64,000 nucleotides of DNA from the NCBI RefSeq assembly GCF_000219215.1, contig NC_015726.1:3782001-3846000 (forward strand), given 5' to 3'. The translations under genes were made by a program, and so were the position numbers. The notes below the pieces were generated by a model. That model saw only the letters and a program-made list of their open reading frames with translations. It searched no databases and was not told the origin of the DNA. Source of the stretch: Cupriavidus necator N-1. Its GTDB lineage: Bacteria; Pseudomonadota; Gammaproteobacteria; Burkholderiales; Burkholderiaceae. Every line of letters starts with the position of its first letter. Positions within the stretch are counted from its first letter, which is position 1. Positions 1 to 8,679 of this stretch are shown here, in pieces.

Positions 1-3000
1 CGCCGCCAGCGCCCGCACCGTGGCCCACGGATGGCCGGCGCCGGCGTGCTCCACCTGCAGCGTGCCGCCGTCGGCGCCGGTAGGCCACGGCAGGTCGACA
101 CTGCCCTGGGCCACGCCGTCGGTGCGCTGCGCGCGTGCCCAGTCGAAACTGCGCGAGGCGTCGGCCGCATTGCTCAGGCTCGCTCGCGTGGTGCCCGCCA
201 CCGGCGTCTTCTCGAACGCCTGCGAGAAGCGCGTCACCGCCAGCATGCCCCAGGCATTGGCAGTGGTGGTGCCCCAGGCACCATGCACCTGCCGGCCCAG
301 CAGCCCGGTGGCCAGTTGCGGCGCATCCTCCTTCCAGCCCGGCAGTTCCGACGCCAGCGCCAGCAGGCGCGCGGCATTGGTGTCGCCGCCGGCCATCATC
401 CACCACCAGTTGTCGTTGCGCTCGGTGGAGAACGCCAGGCGCGTGCCCTGCACCGTCAGGCGCGAGCGCAGCAGCTGCTGCGCCTCGGCCAGGCGTTGCT
501 CGCGCTGCGGGATGTCCTGCATGCGCGTGAGCAGCAAGGTCCAGTCCAGCAGCGCAGAGGTCGGCCACTGCGCCGGCAGGATCTGGATCGAGCCCAGCAT
601 GCGCGCCTGCGCATGGCCGGTGCGCGACAGCGCCTCGAGCGCGGCCAGCTTGCGCGCTTCCAGGTACTGCGTGCCGGCCACCGGCGCCCAGCTGTCGCGG
701 CGGATGCGGCCTTCGACGAAGTCAGTCAGCCCGCGCTCCATCTGCGTGCGCTGCGCGTCGGGGATGCGCAGCGCCAGCCCGGCGCGCGCGGCCTCGTCGG
801 TGACCGCCAGCAGGTAGGCGGTCAGCACTTCGCTGCCGAAGTCGCCGTCGGCGTTCAGCGGGAAGTACGAGGCCAGCCCGTTGGCATCGAGATAGGACGG
901 CAGCTGCGTCATCAGCGCGTCCCACGCGGCGGTGTCGTTCAGGCCGATCGCTTTCGATGCGCGCTGCTCCAGGCAGGTGAACGGGTAGTTGCGGAACCAC
1001 TCGCGCACGCCCGGCATGCCGCCCGCCAGCGACGACTGGAAGTTGACCTGCAGCCCGCCGCGCACCTTGCCCGCCGGATCCGCCAGGGCACCCGGCGGCG
1101 CCTTAATTGGCACCGACAGCGACGGCGACACCTGCGCCAGCGTGGCCTGCTGCACCGTCATCGGCACGGCCGGCACGATCTGCTGCGACACCTTGATGCG
1201 GTCGGCCGCGCCACCCGTGCCCTGCTCGCTCGCCTGCACTTCCCACGTCACCGTGCCGCTGCGCGAGTACGCCAGCAGCGCGGGCGCGGTCACGTCCCAG
1301 CCGATCTCGCGCGCTTCGCCGGCAGGGATCTGCACGGTCTGCACCGGCAGGCTGGTCTCGTTGCCGAGCAGCGCGCCGCGCGCGCTGGCCTGCACCGTCA
1401 TCGCGCGCCTGGTGGTATTGCGCAGCGTGAACATGGCGCGGTAGCGGTCGTCCTCGCGCACCAGCAGCGGCAGGCCGGAAATCACCTGCAGGTCCTGCGT
1501 GGCGGCGATGGTGGCGCTGCCCGTGCCGAAGCGGCCGAGGCCGAGGTCCGCCACCGCGACGATGCGGAAGCTGGTCAGCGAATCGTTGAGCGGCACCTCG
1601 ATGCTGGCGCGGCCCTCCGCGTCGAGCTGCACGCGCGGGTTCCATACCAGCAGCGTGTCGAACAGCTCGCGCGTGGGGCTCTTACCGCCGCCGCCGCCCG
1701 CCGGCACCGCCTTGCGCCCGTAGTGGCGGCGCCCGATGATTTCCATCTGCGCGGTCGACGTCTCCACGCCGTAGCCGCGCCGCTGCAGCATCGCATCGAG
1801 CAGGTCCCAGCTGGTGTTGGGCATCAGTTCCAGCAGCGCCTGGTCCACCGCGGCCAGCGCCACTTCGCCGTTGGCGGCAGGCTTGCCGTCTGGCAGCTTC
1901 ACCTGGATCGCCACGCGCGCCTTGCCGCGCACCGGATAGCTGGCCTTGTCCGGCGTCACGGTAACGTCGAGCCGGTGGCCCGCATTGCCGACGCGGATCT
2001 CCGCCAGCCCCAGCCGGAAGGCCGGCTTGGACAGGTCTACCAGCGCGGTCGGCGCGGCGTATTCGCGGCCCTCGCTGCGGAACGCGCGCCACCACTCGCC
2101 CGGCTGGCGCCAGCCCCAGGTGAAGAACGAATACCAGGGCACCTCATGCAGGCGCCCACGCAAGGCCAGCACCGACACGTAGACGTTGGGCCCCCACTCC
2201 GGCTTCACCTGCACGCGCACGGTGGGATCGCTGCCGTGCAACTCGACCACCTGCGTCTGGTAGATGCCCTCGCGCTCCACCGCCACCAGCGCGGTGGCGT
2301 GGCGGAACGGCATGCGCACCTGGAACACCGCGGTCTCGCCCGGCGCGTAGGACTTCTTCTCCGGCAGCAGGTCGATGCGGTCATGGTTCTCGCCGCCGAA
2401 CCAGAGCTCGCCCTGGCGCGTGACCCAGACCGTCGAGGCCGCTTGCGCGGTGCGCCCGTCCTTGTCGCGCGCGCTCGCCACCAGTTCGATCTGGCCGGCC
2501 TGCTCCAGCGCCACGTCGCAGCGCGCACGGCCCTGCGCATCGGTACGGGTCTCGCACACGGTGCCGAGGTCGCGCGTCTCGGAGCGGTTGTCATAGCGGT
2601 AGAAGCCGCCCACCACGCGCTTGCGCGCCGAGGTGGTGATGCGTGCCCGCGCGTTGATCTTGACCGGCGCATCCGCCACCGGCTTGCCGTTGACGTCCAG
2701 CACCACGCCGTGCACGGCCAGCTTCTGCTTGACCGAGACCCAGCCATCGGTGCGGATGCCGGCCACCACCGCCGCCGGCCACACCGGCACGGTCTGGCGC
2801 AGGGTCTGGATCTCGCCGTTGGGGTCGGCAAAGCCGGCTTCGAGCAGCAAGTCGCGCGGGGCTTCGGTCTTGGGCAGCTTGCGCAGCGTGACGGTGCCGT
2901 TGCCGTTCTTGTCGAGCGTCACCGGCAGCTTGTCGGCGACCAGCTTCTGGCCGTCGGCACTGGCATCGCTCTGCTCGCCCTCATCCATCTCCTCGTCGCC

Positions 3001-5616
3001 GCTGGCGCTTTCGCGCTGGGCGCGCGGCGGGTTGAACGAGAACTCGTCATAGCCGGGGAAGCTGACGTATTTGTCGCGCAGCAGCGCGGACACGCGCACG
3101 GGCAGCCCGGCCGCGCCGCCGCCGGAGAGGTAGTGGATCTCCACGCCGACCGGCAGTTCGGCGGGCGCGACCACGGGCCCCGCCTTGCCTGCCACCTGTA
3201 GCGTGCCGGCCAGCACCGGCAAGCGGAATGCCTCGACCCGGAAACTGCCGCTGGTGTAGCTGCGCGCGCCGTCATTGTCCTGCGCGCCTTCGCCCTTCTG
3301 CGTTTGCAGCTCCACGCTGTAGACCCCGAGCTTGGCCGCCGGCGGCACCTGGAAGGTGCTCTCCGCGCTGCGCCCGCCGGTCGCGGTCTGGCGCCATTGC
3401 AGCGGCAGCTCGTAGGTCTGGCCACTGCCTTCATGGCGGATCACCACGCGCGTGGGCAGCGGGCGGCTCGCCGGCGGCAGGGCAAAGCCCTGCGCGGTCT
3501 CGGCACGGATCAGGTGCTTCATCGACACGGTCTCGCCGGCGCGCAGCAGCGTGCGGTCGAAGATGGTGTGCGCGCGCACCGTGGGTGCGGTGCTGGTGTC
3601 GGTCGGCACATTGAAGCGCCAGGTCTCAATGCCGCGGTTCCAGTCCGACATCACGAAGGCCATGTCGGCCTTGCCGCGCGCCTGCGGGTGGCCGACGCCG
3701 ATGCGGGCCGAGACGAAATAGCCCGACAACCCGTTCTGGTCGCAGGCGCCTTCGGGCGCGGCCGCCAGCCTGGCGAAGCGCACCACGCCGCTGGCATCGG
3801 TACGGCCTTCGCCCAGCAGGCGGCCGCTGCAATCGCGCACCGCCACGGCGGCATCGGCAACCGGCTTGCCGTCGTCCAGCGCGGTGACCCAGGCCAGCCC
3901 GCTGCGGCTGCCATCGTCTTCATTGCCGGCGCTGCGGCCCAGCTTGAAATGCACGCCCAGGTTGGTGACCAGCGCCGCGGTGCGCACGTACATCGGCGCG
4001 CGCTTGCCCAGCAGCGACTCGCCCAGCATCGGCGAGGCGATCTCCACCACATGGAAGCCCGGTTCCGGCAGCGGGATGCCCACCACCTCGAACGGCCGCG
4101 GCGCATCGCCCGAAGGCTTGGGCACGGCCAGCTTCTGCACGCCGGGGGCGCGCTCGAGCAAAGACACCGAGCGCGTCTCGATCGACACGGCATTGCGCGG
4201 GTTGTTGACGCGATACGGCGAGCGGCCCGCCAGCACGGCGTCGAGCTCGGCCCGGGTATAGCTGGCCTCATGCATGCGGCGCACTAGGCCAAACCATTGC
4301 ATCACGGCCGTGTCGTCGTCCACGCGCAGCTTCATCACGGTGCCGGCCCCGGCCTGCACGCCACGCACGGCGAGGTCAGCCTCGACATTGCGCAGCGTCA
4401 CCGGCAGCAGCGGCGGGTAGTCGGCCGGCGCCTTGCCGCGCGGCAGCTCGCCGAAGCGTTCCACCACGCCAAACGGCGCCGCGGCAAACTTGGCCAGCGG
4501 CGGCATCGATGCGGTGGCCACCTTGAGCGGGAACAGGTCAGCATTGGCCAGCGCGCGGCCGCTGTCGTCCTTCAGGTTGCGCGGCACTTCGATGGTGAAC
4601 TGGGCCTTCTCCGCGAACGGCGCGGCAAAAGTCAGGGCGCTGACGCTGGCGTCCGGCGCCAGGTTGGGGTCGAACTGCGGCGCGCGCGGGCCGGACGGCG
4701 TCTTCAGCACCACGCTCTCGGCCAGCTTGCGCGGCACCGGCGAGGAGAAGGTGACCGACATCGGCCGCAGCGGCGTGCACGGCGACTGCGCGTGTTCACG
4801 CTCGCAGCTGAAGCTGGCGGTGAAGGGGTCGCGCACGGTGTAGTCAAAGCGGCGCTCATCGCGCGTGGCCACGCCGGAGGGGGTGGCAATGCCCGCTCCC
4901 AGCACCAGCTGCATCCGCGCCGCGGCCGGCAGCCGCTGCTGGCAGGCAAGCAGGTGCACGGCATCTGGCGCCTGCTTGGCGATGCGTTCCCAGTGGATGG
5001 CGTCGAGCACGGCATCGCGCTCCTTGCCAGCGAGCAGGCGCACCGGGATGCGCTCGCCCAGCCCCTGCGCCTGGCACCAGGCGTGTTCGCGCACCGAGGC
5101 CGCGGTGGCGGCGCCGTTGAAGCGCAGCGCAAAGACCTGGTCTTCCTCGATCTCGCCGCCCGCAGGCCGGCTGGACACGACCGTCGGGCCGCCGGTCTCG
5201 AACCTGTACTCCGGGCGGCCGGCATAGGCGGTGCCGGCCACGCTGCGCAGGCCGGTACGCATGCGCACGGTGCAGCGCACGCCCGGCGGCAGGTCGCTGG
5301 CAAAGTCGTAGACCCAGTTCTTCGCATCGATCCAGCGGGCCTGCCCGCCGGTGCCGGCACCAGTGCAGGAAACCGCCGCGGGCGCGGTGGCCTGGACGTC
5401 GCCCATCGGCACCATGGCCTCGTCGAAGCGGATCGCCACCTGCCTGACCTGCCCGACCGTGCCTTCGGGGGAGAAGCGGGTCACCTGCGCGGCCTGCGCG
5501 CCGCCGGCTGCCAGGATTCCAAGCGTGGCCACCAGGGCCAGGACTGCGCGCCACTCATGCGATTGCATTGGCAACCTGCCAAGACCCCGATCGGCTCGGG
5601 CGACGATTCCCTTCAT
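1..5616 (-). CDS. Alpha-2-macroglobulin family protein, N-terminal 1872 residues (3' end outside window)
   Basis: The minus-strand frame starting at 5616 stays open to the window edge, giving 1872 codons with no stop. The start follows GGAGG eight bases upstream. The N-terminus has a hydrophobic stretch ending in GGAQA-AQ, a type I signal peptide, so an exported rather than lipid-anchored protein is predicted. A second ATG at 5568 lies just before the hydrophobic stretch and is an alternative start. A thioester motif CLEQ sits at residues 1548-1551 in the context YPFT-CLEQ-RASKAIG, as in the thioester-containing bacterial macroglobulins (E. coli YfhM type). Family knowledge: these large periplasmic proteins trap proteases, the thioester bonding covalently to the attacker, and are often encoded next to a class 1C penicillin-binding protein (pbpC). 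That neighbour would lie outside the window, so I cannot check it. By comparison with YfhM (thioester to C-terminus roughly 470 residues) about 150 residues are probably missing. Confidence 0.93.
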   Translation of the reverse strand, partial: MKGIVARADRGLGRLPMQSHEWRAVLALVATLGILAAGGAQAAQVTRFSPEGTVGQVRQVAIRFDEAMVPMGDVQATAPAAVSCTGAGTGGQARWIDAKNWVYDFASDLPPGVRCTVRMRTGLRSVAGTAYAGRPEYRFETGGPTVVSSRPAGGEIEEDQVFALRFNGAATAASVREHAWCQAQGLGERIPVRLLAGKERDAVLDAIHWERIAKQAPDAVHLLACQQRLPAAARMQLVLGAGIATPSGVATRDERRFDYTVRDPFTASFSCEREHAQSPCTPLRPMSVTFSSPVPRKLAESVVLKTPSGPRAPQFDPNLAPDASVSALTFAAPFAEKAQFTIEVPRNLKDDSGRALANADLFPLKVATASMPPLAKFAAAPFGVVERFGELPRGKAPADYPPLLPVTLRNVEADLAVRGVQAGAGTVMKLRVDDDTAVMQWFGLVRRMHEASYTRAELDAVLAGRSPYRVNNPRNAVSIETRSVSLLERAPGVQKLAVPKPSGDAPRPFEVVGIPLPEPGFHVVEIASPMLGESLLGKRAPMYVRTAALVTNLGVHFKLGRSAGNEDDGSRSGLAWVTALDDGKPVADAAVAVRDCSGRLLGEGRTDASGVVRFARLAAAPEGACDQNGLSGYFVSARIGVGHPQARGKADMAFVMSDWNRGIETWRFNVPTDTSTAPTVRAHTIFDRTLLRAGETVSMKHLIRAETAQGFALPPASRPLPTRVVIRHEGSGQTYELPLQWRQTATGGRSAESTFQVPPAAKLGVYSVELQTQKGEGAQDNDGARSYTSGSFRVEAFRLPVLAGTLQVAGKAGPVVAPAELPVGVEIHYLSGGGAAGLPVRVSALLRDKYVSFPGYDEFSFNPPRAQRESASGDEEMDEGEQSDASADGQKLVADKLPVTLDKNGNGTVTLRKLPKTEAPRDLLLEAGFADPNGEIQTLRQTVPVWPAAVVAGIRTDGWVSVKQKLAVHGVVLDVNGKPVADAPVKINARARITTSARKRVVGGFYRYDNRSETRDLGTVCETRTDAQGRARCDVALEQAGQIELVASARDKDGRTAQAASTVWVTRQGELWFGGENHDRIDLLPEKKSYAPGETAVFQVRMPFRHATALVAVEREGIYQTQVVELHGSDPTVRVQVKPEWGPNVYVSVLALRGRLHEVPWYSFFTWGWRQPGEWWRAFRSEGREYAAPTALVDLSKPAFRLGLAEIRVGNAGHRLDVTVTPDKASYPVRGKARVAIQVKLPDGKPAANGEVALAAVDQALLELMPNTSWDLLDAMLQRRGYGVETSTAQMEIIGRRHYGRKAVPAGGGGGKSPTRELFDTLLVWNPRVQLDAEGRASIEVPLNDSLTSFRIVAVADLGLGRFGTGSATIAATQDLQVISGLPLLVREDDRYRAMFTLRNTTRRAMTVQASARGALLGNETSLPVQTVQIPAGEAREIGWDVTAPALLAYSRSGTVTWEVQASEQGTGGAADRIKVSQQIVPAVPMTVQQATLAQVSPSLSVPIKAPPGALADPAGKVRGGLQVNFQSSLAGGMPGVREWFRNYPFTCLEQRASKAIGLNDTAAWDALMTQLPSYLDANGLASYFPLNADGDFGSEVLTAYLLAVTDEAARAGLALRIPDAQRTQMERGLTDFVEGRIRRDSWAPVAGTQYLEARKLAALEALSRTGHAQARMLGSIQILPAQWPTSALLDWTLLLTRMQDIPQREQRLAEAQQLLRSRLTVQGTRLAFSTERNDNWWWMMAGGDTNAARLLALASELPGWKEDAPQLATGLLGRQVHGAWGTTTANAWGMLAVTRFSQAFEKTPVAGTTRASLSNAADASRSFDWARAQRTDGVAQGSVDLPWPTGADGGTLQVEHAGAGHPWATVRALAA

Positions 5617-5725
5617 CCTGCCATCCTCCGTTCCCGCCACGTTTGCGGCACCCGGCGAGGGTGACACGCACGCCACAGGAGCGCAAGACCGGCACGCAAA
5701 CCTGCAACGCGCCGCAGGAAAAGTT

Positions 5726-6211
5726 TTAGCGCAGGTGCGACAGCGGCAAGGGCCCGTCGCATTTGATGGCGGTCAGCACGATATTCGAACGCACGCTTTC
5801 CACGCCCGGCACGCGCATCAGCCGCTTCATGGTGAATTCGGCCAGCGTGGGCAGGTCTGGCACGACCACGCGGATCAGGTAGTCAGCCTCGCCGGCCACC
5901 GAATAGCACTCCTGCACCTCTTCCAGCAACAGGATCTCTTCGCGGAAGCGTTCGATGATGGTGTCGGCATGGTGGGCCAGCTTGACACTGATAAAGACCA
6001 TCACCCCCAGGCCCAGCGCCTGCGAGGACAGGTTGACGCGGTAGCCGGTGATGACGCCGTCGGCTTCCAGCCGCGCCAGCCGGCGCCCGACCTGGCTGGG
6101 CGACAGGTGCACGCGTTCGGCCAGTTGCTGGTGAGTGGTGCGGCCGTCGGCCTGCAGGACGGCCAGCAGCGCGAGGTCGAAGGGGTCCAGGGAGACGCCG
6201 GAGGCAGCCAT
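5726..6211 (-). CDS. Lrp/AsnC family transcriptional regulator
   Basis: A 161-residue protein with the Lrp layout: an N-terminal winged helix-turn-helix (LAVLQADGRTTHQQLAERV, then SPSQVGRRLARLE) and a C-terminal RAM/ligand-sensing domain containing the GEADYLIRVVVPD segment. It is transcribed away from phhA across a 169-bp spacer, the usual arrangement of an Lrp-type activator next to the phenylalanine hydroxylase gene it controls. I infer that it senses an aromatic amino acid and regulates phhAB, and perhaps itself. The start is taken at ATG 6211 (GGGA seven bases upstream); an in-frame GTG at 6226 would add five residues but has no good ribosome-binding site. Confidence 0.9.
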   Translation of the reverse strand: MAASGVSLDPFDLALLAVLQADGRTTHQQLAERVHLSPSQVGRRLARLEADGVITGYRVNLSSQALGLGVMVFISVKLAHHADTIIERFREEILLLEEVQECYSVAGEADYLIRVVVPDLPTLAEFTMKRLMRVPGVESVRSNIVLTAIKCDGPLPLSHLR

Positions 6212-6273
6212 ACACAAATCCCGCACTCTTTATTTGAACGATGCACATTATATGCGCCACCACACCAAAACAA

Positions 6274-6329
6274 GCGGATTTTGCGGCCTTTCTGCGCGCT
6301 CGGCTGTCTAAACTACGCAGTAAATCCGC
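6274..6329. promoter_or_regulatory. Long-range inverted repeat in the lrp-phhA spacer
   Basis: Perfect 8-bp arms GCGGATTT (6274-6281) and AAATCCGC (6322-6329) are 48 bp apart centre to centre, upstream of phhA. Lrp-family octamers commonly bind several phased half-sites, so this is a candidate operator for the adjacent regulator. The dyad is seen; its function is inference. Confidence 0.35.
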
Positions 6330-6380
6330 ATTCATGCTGCCGCCGATGCAGCAAGCACGCATTACAAGGAGACGCGCACC

Positions 6381-7310
6381 ATGTCCATCGCCACGGCCAC
6401 CGAAGCCCCCGGCGCCTTCCAGGGCACCCTGACCGACAAGCTCAAGGAACAGTTCGACGCCGGCCTGCTGTCCGGCCAGGAACTGCGCCCGGACTTCACC
6501 ATCGCCCAGCCGGTGCACCGCTACACCAGCACCGACCACGCCATCTGGCGCAAGCTATACGAGCGCCAGGCCGCGATGCTGCAGGGCCGTGTCAGCGATG
6601 AATTCCTGCAGGGCCTGGCCACGCTGGGCATGGACAAGGACCGCGTCCCCGATTTCGACCAGCTCAACGAAACGCTGATGCGCGCCACCGGCTGGCAAGT
6701 CGTGGCCGTGCCCGGCCTGGTGCCGGACCAGGTGTTCTTCGAGCACCTGGCCAACCGCCGCTTCCCGGCCAGCTGGTGGATGCGCAAGCCCGAGCAGCTG
6801 GACTACCTGCAGGAGCCGGACTGCTTCCACGACGTGTTCGGCCATGTGCCGCTCTTGATCAACCCGGTCTTTGCCGACTATATGGAGGCCTACGGCAAGG
6901 GTGGCCTGAAGGCGGCCGGGCTGGGCGCGCTGGACATGCTGTCGCGGCTGTACTGGTACACGGTGGAATTCGGCCTGATCCGCACCCCGCAGGGCCTGCG
7001 CATCTACGGCGCGGGCATCCTGTCGAGCCAGGGCGAGTCGATCTACAGCCTGGATTCGGCCAGCCCCAACCGGATCGGCTTCGATGTGCGCCGCATCATG
7101 CGCACGCGCTACCGCATCGACACCTTCCAGAAGACCTACTTCGTGATCGACAGTTTCGAACAGCTGTTCGACGCCACCCGCCCGGACTTTGCGCCGCTGT
7201 ACGAAGAACTGCGCGCGCAGCCGACGCTTGGCGCGGGCGACGTAGCCCCGGGCGACCAGGTGCTCAATGTCGGCACCCGCGAAGGCTGGGCCGATACCGA
7301 AGACATCTGA
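6381..7310 (+). CDS. phhA: Phenylalanine 4-monooxygenase
   Basis: A 309-residue single-domain bacterial phenylalanine hydroxylase that converts L-phenylalanine to L-tyrosine with tetrahydropterin, O2 and non-haem iron. The iron ligands are visible: H150 and H155 in HDVFGH, and E196 in YWYTVEFG, the 2-His-1-carboxylate facial triad. There is no N-terminal ACT regulatory domain, as expected for the bacterial enzyme (Chromobacterium type, about 300 residues). The start ATG follows AAGGAGA. phhB, which recycles the pterin cofactor, lies 149 bp downstream on the same strand, and a divergent Lrp regulator lies upstream. Together they form a phenylalanine-to-tyrosine catabolic entry unit. Confidence 0.97.
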   Translation: MSIATATEAPGAFQGTLTDKLKEQFDAGLLSGQELRPDFTIAQPVHRYTSTDHAIWRKLYERQAAMLQGRVSDEFLQGLATLGMDKDRVPDFDQLNETLMRATGWQVVAVPGLVPDQVFFEHLANRRFPASWWMRKPEQLDYLQEPDCFHDVFGHVPLLINPVFADYMEAYGKGGLKAAGLGALDMLSRLYWYTVEFGLIRTPQGLRIYGAGILSSQGESIYSLDSASPNRIGFDVRRIMRTRYRIDTFQKTYFVIDSFEQLFDATRPDFAPLYEELRAQPTLGAGDVAPGDQVLNVGTREGWADTEDI

Positions 7311-7459
7311 TCCGGCCCTCGCCGGCAAACCCGGCGCGCCCTGCCCCGCTTCCCGCTTTGTGAAACAATGCCGGCATGCCCGCCGCCACGGCGCGGGCGG
7401 GCCGGCTTTCCGCATTGATTTGCGGCCTTCGTTTTCGTTACGACCAGATCGAGCCCCCT

Positions 7460-7759
7460 ATGACTCCGCTTTCCCCGCAAGCCCGTGCCACGCTGCTGGC
7501 AGACCTGCCCGGCTGGACCACCGTCCAGGACCGCGACGCGATCTTCAAGCGCTTCACCTTCCATGACTTCAATGCCGCCTTCGGCTTCATGACCCGCGTG
7601 GCGATCCAGGCCGAGAAGGCCGACCACCACCCGGAATGGTTCAACGTCTACAACCGGGTCGACATCACGCTGTCCACGCACGATGCCAACGGCCTGACCC
7701 AGCGCGACATCGACCTGGCCCACTTCATCGAGCGCGCCGCCGACGCGGTGACCGACTAA
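7460..7759 (+). CDS. phhB: Pterin-4-alpha-carbinolamine dehydratase
   Basis: A 99-residue cytoplasmic protein that dehydrates the 4a-hydroxytetrahydropterin released by phenylalanine hydroxylase, completing the cofactor cycle of the upstream gene. The family signature is present as [18 protein letters not shown] followed by the conserved late Asp in QRDID. Length fits the family (95-115 residues). The frame is open further upstream to 7376, but those 28 residues are arginine/alanine-rich and unlike the family, so I start at ATG 7460. The ribosome-binding site (GATCGAG) is weak. Confidence 0.94.
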   Translation: MTPLSPQARATLLADLPGWTTVQDRDAIFKRFTFHDFNAAFGFMTRVAIQAEKADHHPEWFNVYNRVDITLSTHDANGLTQRDIDLAHFIERAADAVTD

Positions 7760-7915
7760 GCGCGGGCGCGGCGGCAGCCGGATCGGGCAGCTGTAGGCAA
7801 TCCGTAAGGAACCGGGCGCCTGCGCCTAGTACAATCTGCGGCAGGCCCGCACCTTCCGTGTGCGCCAAGAGGCCTTCCCTCCAGCCATGCCCAACTTCCT
7901 GCCCGAGCTGCCGCC

Positions 7916-8620
7916 ATGCGTATTCTGCTGATCGAGGACGACCGCCAGATTGCCAGCGGCGTCGAAGCCGGCCTGTCCCGTGCCGGCCACCAGGTGCGCG
8001 TCGTCCACGACGGCGTCTATGCCACCGAACATCTGCTGCGCGAGCAGCACGACCTGGTCATCCTGGACCTGGGCCTGCCCGGCATCGACGGCATGACCCT
8101 GCTGGCGCGCTACCGCGCCCGCAACCGCACCACCCCGGTCATCATCCTGACTGCGCGCGACGAGCTGGAAGACAAGCTCTCGGGGCTGAACGCCGGCGCC
8201 GACGACTACCTGATCAAACCCTTCGCCCTGCCCGAGCTGGAAGCCCGCGTGCGCGTGCTGCTGCGCCGCAGCCAGCAGGGCGAGGCCGCACCCGAGCGCG
8301 ACGTGCGCCTGGGGCGCCTGCGGCTGTCGGGCAACGACCGCCGCATGTTTATCGACGCCCGCCCGCTGGAGCTGTCGCCGCGCGAGTTCGCGGTGCTGGA
8401 ACTGCTGCTGCAGCGCCAGGGCCGCGTGGTCAGCAAGGCGCAGCTGCAGGACCACCTGGCCACCTTTGCCCACCCCGCCGGCGAAGGCGGCGATACTGTG
8501 GGCGACACCGCGATCGAGGTCTATGTGCACCGCGTGCGCAAGAAGCTCGAGGACAGCGATGTCGAGATCGTCACCGTGCGCGGCTTCGGCTACCTGCTGC
8601 AGATCCGCGCCGGACAATGA
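7916..8620 (+). CDS. OmpR/QseB-class response regulator (TctD-like)
   Basis: A 234-residue two-domain regulator. The receiver domain occupies about residues 1-120, with acidic pocket E7-D8-D9, phosphoacceptor D51 (VILDLGLPG) and the conserved lysine in LIKPFALPELEARV. A C-terminal winged-helix DNA-binding domain follows and ends in the family's VRGFGYLLQ motif. The partner kinase starts 60 bp downstream on the same strand. The pair resembles QseBC/TctDE systems. Targets cannot be read from the sequence. Confidence 0.93.
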   Translation: MRILLIEDDRQIASGVEAGLSRAGHQVRVVHDGVYATEHLLREQHDLVILDLGLPGIDGMTLLARYRARNRTTPVIILTARDELEDKLSGLNAGADDYLIKPFALPELEARVRVLLRRSQQGEAAPERDVRLGRLRLSGNDRRMFIDARPLELSPREFAVLELLLQRQGRVVSKAQLQDHLATFAHPAGEGGDTVGDTAIEVYVHRVRKKLEDSDVEIVTVRGFGYLLQIRAGQ

Positions 8621-8679
8621 AACCGCTCCGGCCGCCGCGGTTATCCGACACGCGGCCCTGTCCTTCGGCCTAGCCGGCA

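Noticed and set aside
31..3201. A 1056-codon open frame on the plus strand opposite the macroglobulin gene
   Set aside because: It is the codon-aligned antisense of the real gene; its His/Arg/Gly-rich protein has no domain, and high GC in third positions removes stops on the opposite strand.
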